From Variovorax sp. PBL-E5 (GTDB taxonomy: Bacteria; Pseudomonadota; Gammaproteobacteria; Burkholderiales; Burkholderiaceae_C), in the NCBI RefSeq assembly GCF_901827185.1, contig NZ_LR594672.1, forward strand, positions 620,001 through 684,000: a stretch of DNA of 64,000 nt, in the 5' to 3' direction. A program made the translations under genes and the position numbers. The notes under the pieces were generated by a model, which was given only the letters and a program-made list of their open reading frames with translations, had not been told where the DNA came from and searched no databases. Each line of letters starts with the position of its first letter. Position 1 is the first letter of the stretch. Shown piece after piece: positions 7,048-14,285 of the stretch.

Positions 7048-8316
7048 ATGACCCCCAACAACCAAATGGACCTCTTCTCGAGCGTCCTGCACGCCTACTC
7101 CAAGGAGCAGGAAGGTACGCTGGACAACGACAGCCTGTACAAGGCCGTCGCCGTCGGCATGGAACTGCCTGACGACACCGTGAGCCTGCGCAAGGCCACG
7201 GGCGAAGAAGGCGCTTCATTTAATGTGTTCAAGCGCAAGTGCCGCTGGTACCAGCAAACGCTGAAGCAGGCAGGCATCCTCGAGCACGTCGAGGGCGAGC
7301 GCGGCGTTTGGCGCCTTACGCGACCTGCGTCGAAGGACCTGAACCGCATCGAGCCCACAGTTTCGGTGGTCGGCTTCTCCACGAAGCTGGGCATTGCCAT
7401 CCTAGGCTCATGCGAAACGGTCTTCGCCAGCATCGACTCGCCCATCACGCTTGTCATCACGAGCCCGCCGTATCCTCTGGCCAGCGCCCGAAAATACGGC
7501 AATCCCACGGAGCCCGAGTACGTCGACTGGATTTGCAAGACGCTGGAGCCAGTTGTTCGCAACCTGGTGCCTGGCGGCAGCATCTGCCTGAACATCTCCA
7601 ACGACATCTTCCTGCCCGGCTCACCGGCGCGCTCTCTCTACCGCGAGCGGCTGGTGCTGGCGCTGCATGACCGGCTCGGTCTCCACAAGATGGACGAGCT
7701 CATCTGGTCGAACCCTTCGAAGGCCCCAGGCCCGTTCCAATATGCCAGCAAGGCGCGCACGCAGCTCAACGTGGCGTACGAGCCAATTTACTGGCTGACA
7801 AACGACCCTCACCGGGTCAAGTCGGACAACCGTAGGGTGCTGCAAGCCCACACTGAAGAGCACCTGAGGCTCATCCAGCGTGGCGGCGAGACCCGCGATA
7901 CCAGCAACTCCGATGGTGCATATTCGATTCGGCCTGGCAGCTACGGCAACGAGACCGCCGGCCGCATTCCGCGGAACATCCTCACGTACGGCCACCGGTG
8001 TGCCGCTCAGACTGCTTACAAGCGGGATGCTCGAGCACTCGGCTTGCCTGCGCACGGAGCGCCCATGCCCCTGAAGCTTGCGTCGTTCCTGGTCGAGTTC
8101 CTCTCGGAGCCCGGCGACCTGGTGGCAGACCCATTTGGCGGTTCGTTCACAACCGCGGACGCTGCTGAACGGCTTGGCCGCAGGTGGTTGTCGACAGAGT
8201 GCATGGTCGAGTACGTGCTCGGCGGGGCCACGCGGTTCCGCCAGGCCGAAGGCTTCGTGCAGTCGCTGCTGCTACCAAGGAAGGCTCAGGCCGACCTGGA
8301 GCTGATGGCAGCGTAG
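7048..8316 (+). CDS. site-specific DNA methyltransferase (beta-class, probably m4C), orphan
   Basis: 422 residues. Residues about 10-95 look like a winged-helix domain (FNVFKRKCRWYQQTLKQAG, then GVWRLTRP). The catalytic motif IV is TSPPYPLAS; the SAM-binding motif I comes near the end as DPFGGSFTTADAAERLGRRW. Motif IV before I is the beta-class order, and an (S/T)PPY motif is typical of N4-cytosine enzymes, though N6-adenine activity cannot be ruled out. No restriction nuclease lies beside it, so it may be an orphan protecting the plasmid or regulating genes. A GCTACAC box and a strong terminator bracket it as a single-gene unit. Confidence 0.88.
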   Translation: MTPNNQMDLFSSVLHAYSKEQEGTLDNDSLYKAVAVGMELPDDTVSLRKATGEEGASFNVFKRKCRWYQQTLKQAGILEHVEGERGVWRLTRPASKDLNRIEPTVSVVGFSTKLGIAILGSCETVFASIDSPITLVITSPPYPLASARKYGNPTEPEYVDWICKTLEPVVRNLVPGGSICLNISNDIFLPGSPARSLYRERLVLALHDRLGLHKMDELIWSNPSKAPGPFQYASKARTQLNVAYEPIYWLTNDPHRVKSDNRRVLQAHTEEHLRLIQRGGETRDTSNSDGAYSIRPGSYGNETAGRIPRNILTYGHRCAAQTAYKRDARALGLPAHGAPMPLKLASFLVEFLSEPGDLVADPFGGSFTTADAAERLGRRWLSTECMVEYVLGGATRFRQAEGFVQSLLLPRKAQADLELMAA

Positions 8317-8341
8317 CCGGAGCACAGCTTCACTTCATTCA

Positions 8342-8377
8342 AGCCGCCGGACCTAGGTTCGGCGGCTCCTTTTTTTC
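8342..8377 (+). terminator. rho-independent terminator
   Basis: AGCCGCCG and CGGCGGCT pair around a short loop, followed by CCTTTTTTT. Confidence 0.85.
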
Positions 8378-8435
8378 CGGACAGGCCTGCGCCGGCGCTC
8401 TACTCCTGGCTCGCGCCAGGATGAACCGTATCTAC

Positions 8436-8831
8436 TCATCGGGGATGCAACAGTAGCCAGTCCTCTAGCGCGGCCGGAAGTTCCGAGTCGACAGATGCCT
8501 CCGCTACCCAGATGGTCCACTTTGCACCAAGCAGCCCCCATTTCCCGTCCTCGCCGGCGAACTTAAAGATGCCTTCGACCTGCACCGGCACGGCAGAGGG
8601 CGCAGGGAATCGTAGCGCCTCGTTCGCAGCTACGACGCGCGCGAACTCAGCGCGGGCTACCGCTCCAGCCGAGGAAATCAACAGCGAGAAGGTCGCGTCG
8701 ATAACGTCGCGGGCCGCTCCTGGCCCGACTTCGTACCGGCATTCAGCGTGGAGTACATGGTGCACGCGAAACTCGAAGGCGTCACACTGTTGCCAGTGGA
8801 GGGGGTGAGTGGAATACAAGTCTGTTTTCAT
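8436..8831 (-). CDS. hypothetical protein
   Basis: 131 residues from the ATG at 8831, which has GAAAGG 7 bases upstream. Starts MKTDLYSTHPLHWQQCDAFE. A beta-rich N-terminal half (FRVHHVLHAECRYEVG) is followed by a helix (AEFARVVAANEAL) and a strand region ending WKTIWVAE-like (AKWTIWVAEASV). I do not recognise it. Antiparallel to the tRNA operon whose promoter lies behind it. Confidence 0.65.
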   Translation of the reverse strand: MKTDLYSTHPLHWQQCDAFEFRVHHVLHAECRYEVGPGAARDVIDATFSLLISSAGAVARAEFARVVAANEALRFPAPSAVPVQVEGIFKFAGEDGKWGLLGAKWTIWVAEASVDSELPAALEDWLLLHPR

Positions 8832-8973
8832 TTGAGTACCTTTCAAAGGTTGGTTAGAGGGTCACGACGGAAGCAGTACTCGCCGTCAAAGAGTGGAGGG
8901 AGTGAACGCCGCACCCACGAAAATCCTCTAACGCCGGGCACCCGCACGCAGAACGAATTTTTCTAAAAAAGGC

Positions 8974-9002
8974 TTGCGCGTATAAACTCCGCGACCTATA
9001 AT
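8974..9002 (+). promoter_or_regulatory. sigma-70-type promoter of the tRNA operon
   Basis: TTGCGC (8974-8979), 17 bases, TATAAT (8997-9002). This is the closest match to a consensus promoter that I found in the window and it faces the leader ORF and tRNA genes. Start of transcription should be near 9009. Confidence 0.75.
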
Positions 9003-9036
9003 GCTCACACATTCAAACCTGACTGACCGCAACATC

Positions 9037-9144
9037 ATGAACGCCCTCAACATCACCGCCGCTTCCATCCGGGTCTCCCGGACGGTCGACTGCGCTCGTG
9101 ATGAGCGTCGTGATGAACGTGCGGAGCGCGACGAGCGCTCCTAA
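9037..9144 (+). CDS. 35-residue Asp/Glu/Arg leader peptide of the tRNA operon
   Basis: ATG at 9037, TAA at 9142-9144. The last 18 residues are DCARDERRDERAERDERS: four Asp, four Glu and six Arg. The tRNA genes that follow carry anticodons for exactly those three amino acids. No good Shine-Dalgarno sequence is seen, which weakens the case, but the ORF lies 28 bases after the expected transcript start of a strong promoter. Several mutually exclusive hairpins overlap its 3' end. The natural model is a sensor of charged tRNA-Asp/Glu/Arg, as in amino-acid attenuation. Translation is not proven and similarity of the composition could be coincidence. Confidence 0.5.
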   Translation: MNALNITAASIRVSRTVDCARDERRDERAERDERS

Positions 9145-9180
9145 GCAGTCACTGGTCGTCTCCGCCAGTGAGCTGGCGGA
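9092..9180 (+). promoter_or_regulatory. competing hairpins, possible attenuator
   Basis: Four stems can be drawn: CGCTC-GTGAT-GAGCG (9093-9107); GCGCTCGT (9092-9099) with ACGAGCGC (9131-9138); GGAGCGC-GACGA-GCGCTCC (9123-9141); and TCCGCCAG-TGAG-CTGGCGGA (9161-9180). The first and second exclude each other, as do the second and third. The last stem is not followed by a T-run, so it is not a classical terminator. Confidence 0.4.
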
Positions 9181-9272
9181 CCCTCAGACGGCCAAAGTCT
9201 CACGACACCTCCCTCTGTATTCCCGCTAGCTGCGTCCAACAGGACTCGGAGAGCTTGGTTTTGCCTTGCCGC

Positions 9273-9354
9273 GGGAAGCTTCCCCTGGCAATGCGGACCA
9301 TCGGTTTTAGACACCGAGGCGGAGCTATATCCGTCGAAATCTTAAAGGTTTCCT
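9273..9354 (+). tRNA. tRNA-Leu(TAG)-like relic
   Basis: A perfect anticodon arm TCGGT-TTTAGAC-ACCGA reads TAG (Leu). GGGAAGC and GTTTCCT can pair as an acceptor stem with two G-T pairs, and a CGGA/TCCG variable arm exists. There is no canonical T-loop, and the element abuts tRNA-Glu with no spacer. It may be a degenerate tRNA or chance. Confidence 0.25.
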
Positions 9355-9428
9355 ACTCCGTTCGACTTCTGGTTGAGGTCACCAGGCTTTCACCCTGGGC
9401 AGGCCGGGTTCAAATCCCGCACGGAGTA
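9355..9428 (+). tRNA. tRNA-Glu(TTC)
   Basis: 74-nt cloverleaf. Acceptor ACTCCGT/ACGGAGT, anticodon arm CCAGG-CTTTCAC-CCTGG (anticodon TTC), T-arm with loop TTCAAAT and one C-C mismatch at its base, discriminator A, CCA encoded at 9429-9431. The A1-T72 end is unusual for bacterial tRNA-Glu, which normally begins with G. Confidence 0.85.
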
Positions 9429-9474
9429 CCAAATTCGCCGCGTGTCGAGTGACGCCGACGCGCCTTAAACAACT

Positions 9475-9547
9475 GCGCCATTGGCTCAATGGATAGAGCA
9501 CCAGGTTGCGAACCTGGAGACTCCTGGTTCGATTCCAGGATGGCGCG
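9475..9547 (+). tRNA. tRNA-Arg(GCG)
   Basis: Acceptor GCGCCAT/ATGGCGC, anticodon arm CCAGG-TTGCGAA-CCTGG (anticodon GCG, codon CGC), T-loop TTCGATT, discriminator G and encoded CCA to 9550. GCG is uncommon in bacteria, which usually use an A34 (inosine) Arg tRNA for CGC/CGU. Confidence 0.9.
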
Positions 9548-9559
9548 CCATGCTTGCAA

Positions 9560-9633
9560 GGACTAGTAGCTCAGCTGAGAAGAGCAACCGCCTGTCCAGC
9601 GGTAGGTCGTGGGTTCGAGCCCCATCTAGTCCG
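9560..9633 (+). tRNA. tRNA-Asp(GTC), copy 1
   Basis: Acceptor GGACTAG/CTAGTCC, anticodon arm ACCGC-CTGTCCA-GCGGT, T-loop TTCGAGC, discriminator G, CCA encoded at 9634-9636. Confidence 0.9.
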
Positions 9634-9646
9634 CCAATCATTCGAT

Positions 9647-9719
9647 GCACCCGTAGCTCAGGGGATAGAGCGCCGGCGTCCGAAGCCGGAGGTCGTCTGT
9701 TCAATTCAGACCGGATGCG
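9647..9719 (+). tRNA. tRNA-Arg(CCG)
   Basis: Acceptor GCACCCG/CGGATGC with one C-A mismatch, anticodon arm CCGGC-GTCCGAA-GCCGG (anticodon CCG, codon CGG), T-arm GTCTG-TTCAATT-CAGAC, encoded CCA to 9722. Confidence 0.87.
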
Positions 9720-9771
9720 CCAGCGGCGCGAAAGCGCTGCCAAGGGCAGTTTTGTCAGATATGAAAGTTTT

Positions 9772-9849
9772 GCAGAGCCGTAGCGCAACTGGTTAGCGCA
9801 CCGGCCTGTCACGTCGGAGGTTGCGGGTTCGAGTCCCGTCAGCTCTGCA
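9772..9849 (+). tRNA. tRNA-Asp(GTC), copy 2
   Basis: Acceptor GCAGAGC/GCTCTGC, anticodon arm CCGGC-CTGTCAC-GTCGG (one G-T pair), T-arm GCGGG-TTCGAGT-CCCGT. Anticodon GTC again, but the body differs from copy 1. No CCA is encoded, unlike the other tRNAs here. Confidence 0.85.
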
Positions 9850-9859
9850 AAGCTTTTAC

Positions 9860-9918
9860 GTCACGTTCGTCTAGTGCTCAGGACGTCACCTTCTCAAGGT
9901 GATTACACGGGTTGGAAT
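9860..9918 (+). pseudogene. tRNA-Glu(CTC), 5' part, split by the IS3-family element
   Basis: GTCACGT acceptor strand, D-arm, and anticodon arm TCACC-TTCTCAA-GGTGA (anticodon CTC), then ACGGG-TTGGAAT where the element begins. Joined to 11296-11312 it forms an intact cloverleaf, so the gene was whole before the insertion. Confidence 0.85.
9915..9918 (+). repeat. left target-site duplication GAAT
   Basis: GAAT here and at 11296-11299 flank the element; 4 bp fits the IS3 family. Confidence 0.75.
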
Positions 9919-9948
9919 TGATCTTGCCCCCGTATTTCAGGACACGGG

Positions 9949-10881
9949 CTATTCGCAATGTAGCGCCTGCTCGATCTGAGCAAGACGCTGTTGGGCAGCG
10001 CGATGCTGCCTGAACTCCCTGGGTGATCTCATCTTCAATGCCGAGTGCGGGTGTACCTCATTGAAGTGCTCGAAGGCCGCGGCCATCTGCGCCATCACCG
10101 TTCTCGCGTCGGCGAGGTCCATGCGGCTGACGTAGTCGCGCTTAAATGTGTTGACGAAGCTCTCGGCCATGCCGTTGCTCTGCGGGCTACACACGGGCGT
10201 GTTCACCGGCTTCAGGCCCAGCTGTCGAGCAATCTTCCGGGTCTCGGCCGCGATGTACGCGCCGCCGTTGTCCGAGAGGAACTCCAGCGTGTGAGTCCCG
10301 GGGATGCCATCGATGTTGCCGAAGCGCTTTTCCACGGCTTCGATGAGCATCTCACGCACCGGCTCGCCCGGCAGCCCCTTCCCCTCCCAAGCCCGGAAGG
10401 CAAGGATCTCGCGGTCGCAGCAGTCCTTGGTGAAGGTCGCGGTGACTGTCTGTCCCGAGTCGCACTTGATCTCGAAGCCGTCCGAGCACCAGCGCACATT
10501 GCTGTGCGCGACCGCCACTTTCCCCTCGTGAGGCCGGCTGGACTGGCGCCGTCGGGGTGCCTTCGGCAACAGCAACGCGTGGCCCGCCATCACGCGGTAG
10601 ACGCGCTTGGCGTTCACGCGCGCAGCGCCGGTGTTGGCTCGATACCGGTTCACCAGTGCGCAGGCGCGTCGGTAGCCATAGGTTGGCAACTCGGTGATCT
10701 GCGCCTTGATCTCGTCGAGCAACGTGGCGTCGCTGAGCTTCGCCGGTCTCTGTGTGCGCGCGTCGATCCAGTTCTCTGGGCGGGTCCGCAGGCGATGAAC
10801 ATTCGAGCGCGCCAACCCCAAGGCCTGGCAGACAGCCTTCACTGGCCGTCCCCGTTCAGCAAGGGCGAGCGCGCAATCCAC
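9949..10881 (-). CDS. IS2-group transposase OrfB (catalytic part)
   Basis: 310 residues with an rve integrase core. The DDE residues are visible: [23 protein letters not shown] and [19 protein letters not shown] with the expected D-x35-E spacing of IS3. N-terminal HTH-like region ([18 protein letters not shown]). It overlaps OrfA out of frame; an A7G slippery run on the minus strand (10881-10888) should give the OrfAB fusion by -1 frameshifting, as in other IS3 elements. This reading begins in the overlap, so the separate start shown is only the open frame. Confidence 0.92.
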   Translation of the reverse strand: MDCALALAERGRPVKAVCQALGLARSNVHRLRTRPENWIDARTQRPAKLSDATLLDEIKAQITELPTYGYRRACALVNRYRANTGAARVNAKRVYRVMAGHALLLPKAPRRRQSSRPHEGKVAVAHSNVRWCSDGFEIKCDSGQTVTATFTKDCCDREILAFRAWEGKGLPGEPVREMLIEAVEKRFGNIDGIPGTHTLEFLSDNGGAYIAAETRKIARQLGLKPVNTPVCSPQSNGMAESFVNTFKRDYVSRMDLADARTVMAQMAAAFEHFNEVHPHSALKMRSPREFRQHRAAQQRLAQIEQALHCE

Positions 10882-11231
10882 TTTTTTTCGGCGGCGTACT
10901 CCACGGCTTCCTTGAGGATTTCGTTCTCCAGCGTCTTCTTGCCGAGCACGCGCTGCAGCTTGGCAATCTCGGCACGAGCGGCGGCGAGCTCAGAAGCCGG
11001 CACCACGGCCTCGCCAGCGGAGACCGCCGTCAACGCTCCCTGTCGCTCCAGCTTGCGCCACTGGAACAACAAGCTGGCGGCAACGCCTTCCTGGCGTGCA
11101 ACCAGCGACACGCTCATGCCCGGTTCGTAGCTTTGGCGAACCAGTGCGGCCTTCTCTCCAAGGGACCAGCGCCTACGGCGCTGGTCCCTCATGATCACTT
11201 CAACGGTATCCGTATTCCTAGTCGTACTCAC
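10839..11231 (-). CDS. IS2-group transposase OrfA (HTH part)
   Basis: 130 residues from GTG at 11231, which has AGGAG upstream (an ATG at 11279 would lie in the IS end). [20 protein letters not shown] and [20 protein letters not shown] make an HTH_Tnp_1 domain, followed by a leucine-zipper-like helix ([17 protein letters not shown]). The stop lies 43 bases into the OrfB frame. Confidence 0.9.
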   Translation of the reverse strand: MSTTRNTDTVEVIMRDQRRRRWSLGEKAALVRQSYEPGMSVSLVARQEGVAASLLFQWRKLERQGALTAVSAGEAVVPASELAAARAEIAKLQRVLGKKTLENEILKEAVEYAAEKKWIARSPLLNGDGQ

Positions 11232-11295
11232 AGTCCTACTCCTATCTTGAAAGATAAGCGATAGACCGTGTCCTGTCATTCAAGGGGCCAGCTCA

Positions 11296-11312
11296 GAATC
11301 CCGTACGTGACT
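11296..11312 (+). pseudogene. tRNA-Glu(CTC), 3' part
   Basis: GAATCCCGT completes the T-arm and ACGTGAC the acceptor stem, with discriminator T and CCA encoded at 11313-11315. The T-loop of the reconstructed tRNA is TTGGAAT instead of TTCGAAT. Confidence 0.85.
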
Positions 11313-11342
11313 CCAAATCTCTCGGGGCTAGCGCCTCGAAAT

Positions 11343-11423
11343 CCGTCCGTAGCCGGTCTGGTCTTCGAAGCCAGTACGCCGTAGTTGGAGCTGCAATCGG
11401 GAGTTCGAATCTCTCCGGACGGG
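11343..11423 (+). tRNA. non-canonical tRNA-like element, candidate tRNA-Arg(TCG)
   Basis: Perfect acceptor CCGTCCG/CGGACGG, T-arm GGGAG-TTCGAAT-CTCTC, discriminator G and encoded CCA. The best anticodon arm is CTGGT-CTTCGAA-GCCAG, giving TCG (Arg, CGA). Only eight bases remain for the D-arm, while 24 bases lie between anticodon and T-arm. I could not fold a normal D-arm. It is either a rearranged tRNA, an armless type or a processed form with an insertion. Confidence 0.45.
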
Positions 11424-11471
11424 CCACTAAACTCAGTTCGTTAATCCACCTCTCCGACGAGCCAGCTGCCA

Positions 11472-12599
11472 ATGTCTCACCGCCGAGCACCCTTTCTGAT
11501 AACGGACTTCAAGACTATCGCGTGGCTGGCGGGGTACCTTGAGGGGGAGGGTTCGTTCCTGCGAAACTCCAAGCGCGTTGCCATAAGCCTTCAAACAACA
11601 GACTTTGACGTTGCGCAGAGGGTAGCTGGGCTTATGAACGCGAAGGTGCATCCGGTTTCTCAAGCGGCGGCGCACCACAAGCAGGCCTACGCTGTCCATG
11701 TCACCGGCAAGCGAGCGGTTTACTACATGCAACTCGTTCAACCCTACAGGGGGGTCCGTCGTCGCATCCGTATCGACGAGTGCCTCGACGCAGTCGCTCA
11801 AAACAGCCAGCATAGGAAGCGACTTGGCCAGGCGTCGGCCCGCATCTCGGATTCGGCTCTATTGGCGGCTTGGTTAGGCCGAGGAGAGGGCGTATCGCTT
11901 CGGGCGTTCTCAAACTCCGTTGGCATTGGCCGTAGCTCCGTGTCCCGTCGGTTGAACATCCTGGGTTGCAAGGTCAGTCGAGCCGCGCAGCATGACTCAT
12001 GCTCAGATGCGTCAAGTTCACCACCAACTCAAGCTTGCTACCCGGCCCTTGACGAGCCGTCGGAGGTCTCGCTGGAATGGACAGCTGGGCTACTTGAAGG
12101 GGAGGGGAGCTTCGATTTCATCCAGGGGCGCACACGCGTCTCACTGAAAATGACCGACGAGGACGTCGTTGCCCGGTTCTCCCGCCTCGTCTCAACGACC
12201 GTTTGCTACCAAGCGCCCACGCGCGTTGGGTGGAAGGCAAGCTACATCGCAGCAGTACACGGCAATGCGGCAAAGGACTTGATGAGTCGCGTTGCACCAC
12301 TGATGGGCAAGCGAAGACTAGCCAGAATCTCCCACTGCCTGACTGCGGCTCATGAGCATCGCGTGGCGCTGACGCTAGCGGCAAACCGCGTGTTCGAAGC
12401 CCGCTATCCCCAGGCGGCCATTTGCGCCAGATGGGCCAGCCGTCTGCCTGGCGAATCCCTCGAGTCTGTTGCAAAGGAGTTTGGAATCAGCCTCGAGTCG
12501 CTCCGGCGTCGGCTAACCGAATGGGGCGTCTATGAAGGCACGCCATCGAAGAGCATTCGCGCGTCAGTTCGCGTGGCCAGCCCTGCCTCTTTGCTCTAA
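11472..12599 (+). CDS. LAGLIDADG homing endonuclease (two motifs)
   Basis: 375 residues. Two LAGLIDADG-type motifs: IAWLAGYLEGEGSF near residue 17 and LEWTAGLLEGEGSF near 200, each starting a pseudo-symmetric half with an acidic residue for metal binding. That layout cuts as a monomer at a long asymmetric site. Between and after the halves are HTH-like segments (SLRAFSNSVGIGRSSVSRRL and SVAKEFGISLESLRRRL), probably extra DNA-binding modules. No intron or intein surrounds it, so it is free-standing. It sits between the tRNA array and gltX and probably targets a homologous locus on tRNA-bearing plasmids; that target is inference. Confidence 0.88.
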   Translation: MSHRRAPFLITDFKTIAWLAGYLEGEGSFLRNSKRVAISLQTTDFDVAQRVAGLMNAKVHPVSQAAAHHKQAYAVHVTGKRAVYYMQLVQPYRGVRRRIRIDECLDAVAQNSQHRKRLGQASARISDSALLAAWLGRGEGVSLRAFSNSVGIGRSSVSRRLNILGCKVSRAAQHDSCSDASSSPPTQACYPALDEPSEVSLEWTAGLLEGEGSFDFIQGRTRVSLKMTDEDVVARFSRLVSTTVCYQAPTRVGWKASYIAAVHGNAAKDLMSRVAPLMGKRRLARISHCLTAAHEHRVALTLAANRVFEARYPQAAICARWASRLPGESLESVAKEFGISLESLRRRLTEWGVYEGTPSKSIRASVRVASPASLL

Positions 12600-12653
12600 G
12601 CCTAGCGTATCAGCGCACGCCACTTTGTCCTGAACCTCTTTCTCTGAGCACCC

Positions 12654-13355
12654 ATGGTCTACAACACACGCATCGCCCCAAGCCCATCTGGATTCTTCCA
12701 TCTCGGAACCGCACGCACGGCTTACTTCAACTGGCTGGCCGCGCGCGCCTCTGGCGGCAAGTTCCTCCTGCGCATTGACGACACGAACACTGCCAAGTCG
12801 CAGGACCAGTTCGTTGACGTCATCTACCAGGCTATGGACTACCTCAAGCTCGGCCACGACCTCACCTTCAAGCAGAGCGACCGGCAGGCCCGCTACCAAA
12901 CGGTCGCCGGCGACCTGGTCGCAAAGGGCAGGGCGGTCCACCGCGATGGCGCGGTCTTTCTGCAGCACGACCTGGTCCATCAATCGTTCGACGACCGAGC
13001 GCTCGGCACAGTCAAGGTCACGAAGCTCGACCTCGACTTCATCAAGAACATGGTGCTGCTGAAATCGGACGGCATGCCGACGTACCACTTCGCGAGCGTC
13101 GTCGACGACATCGACTTTGACATCAACCTGGTCATCCGCGGCAACGACCACGTGAGCAACACCATGAAGCAGGTCGCCATCTACGATGCGCTAGACGCCG
13201 CCGTGCCCCAGTACGCGCATATCGGGTTGCTTTGCGACCTCAAGACCGGCAAGAAGCTCTCGAAGTCGGACGGCGCCAAGTCGCTGCTCGACTTCCAGGC
13301 AGACGGCATCGGCGCAGACGCCATGTGCAACTTTTTGCTCCGCCTGGGCTGGGGC
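12654..13355 (+). pseudogene. gltX: glutamyl-tRNA synthetase, truncated by the IS21-family element
   Basis: The first 234 residues of a class I GluRS: MVYNTRIAPSPSGFFHLGTA carries the HIGH-type motif (HLGT), LRIDDTNTAKSQDQF follows, and GKKLSKSDGAKS is the KMSKS loop. The usual length is about 470, so the anticodon-binding half is lost. After RLGWGC the reading continues 30 codons into the insertion sequence to 13445. The catalytic Rossmann core is present but such a half enzyme would not recognise tRNA-Glu normally. Location after Glu/Asp/Arg tRNA genes suggests it once charged the plasmid tRNA-Glu. Confidence 0.88.
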
Positions 13356-13445
13356 TGTTGGCGCCGATGGAATATTGACCAGCTGTGCCGGTTGAATTTT
13401 GACCAGGGGCTAAGGCTGCCTCCGCAGGAGGTCAGCTGTGGATAA

Positions 13446-14285
13446 CTATAGAGACGTTCCTGGTTTCTCGCTCCCTTCATTCAAGGGTTGACTGGCTGAA
13501 GTCTTGCGCTCCTGCTCCCTGGACTTGATGCGGCCCTTGGCCTCCTTGGAGCTGTGGCGGAAGCGGTAGGACTCGTTTCCGGTCTCGATGATGTGGCAGT
13601 GGTGCGTCAACCGATCGAGCAGCGCGGTGGTCATCTTGGCGTCCCCGAACACGCTGGACCATTCCGCGAAGGTCAGGTTGGTCGTGATCATCACGCTGGT
13701 GTGCTCGTAGAGCTTGGACAGCAGGTGGAACAGCAAGGCACCACCGGACTGGCTGAACGGCAAGTAGCCCAGTTCGTCCAGAACCACCAGGTCCATGCGC
13801 ACCAAACTCATGGCAATGCGGCCTGCGCGACCTTGGGCTTTCTCCTGCTCCAGCGCGTTGACCAGATCCACCGTGGAGTAGAACCGCACCCGCTTGGCGT
13901 GCCGGCTCAACCCGGCAATGCCCAGTGCGGTGGCCAGGTGCGTCTTGCCCGTGCCAGGCCCACCGATCAGCACAGCGTTCTGCGCATCGTCGGTGAAGGA
14001 CAGGTCTGAGAGTTTCTGGATCAGCGCCTTGTCCACCTGCGACACCTCGAAGTTGAACCCGGCCAAGTCGCGGTGCATGGGGAAGCGGGCCGACTTCATC
14101 TGGTGCGCAATCGAGCGCATCGCCCGGTCCGCATCTTCGGCTTGCAGCAGATGCTCCACCAGCCAGCGTGAGGCATCCAGCGTCGAGTCCCCACCTTGCT
14201 CGACCAGATCCGCCCAGGCCACGGCCATGCCGTTCAACCTCAATGCCTTGAGCTGCGCGTGAACATCCCGTGTCGTATCACGCAT
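13446..14285 (-). CDS. istB: IS21 helper ATPase IstB
   Basis: 279 residues from ATG at 14285 with AGGAGGT upstream, overlapping the istA stop (ATGCGTGA). Walker [10 protein letters not shown], Walker B-type [14 protein letters not shown] and sensor region [12 protein letters not shown] are those of DnaC-like AAA+ proteins. It assists IstA in transposition. Full length for the family apart from a Lys/Glu-rich tail. Confidence 0.95.
   Translation of the reverse strand: MRDTTRDVHAQLKALRLNGMAVAWADLVEQGGDSTLDASRWLVEHLLQAEDADRAMRSIAHQMKSARFPMHRDLAGFNFEVSQVDKALIQKLSDLSFTDDAQNAVLIGGPGTGKTHLATALGIAGLSRHAKRVRFYSTVDLVNALEQEKAQGRAGRIAMSLVRMDLVVLDELGYLPFSQSGGALLFHLLSKLYEHTSVMITTNLTFAEWSSVFGDAKMTTALLDRLTHHCHIIETGNESYRFRHSSKEAKGRIKSREQERKTSASQPLNEGSEKPGTSL

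Larger units (their letters stand above)
9919..11295 (-). mobile_element. IS3-family (IS2-group) insertion sequence, 1377 bp
   Basis: Ends are imperfect inverted repeats: TGATCTTGCCCCCGTATTTC on the left and TGAGCTGGCCCCTTGAATGA on the right (read inward), both followed by AGGACACGG. Encodes OrfA and OrfB in overlapping frames. Inserted in the T-loop of tRNA-Glu(CTC) with a GAAT duplication. The genes look intact, so it may be recent and active. Confidence 0.9.

Noticed and set aside
9161..9180. Intrinsic terminator after the leader ORF
   Set aside because: The 8-bp stem is good but is followed by CCCTCAGACGG, not a T-run.
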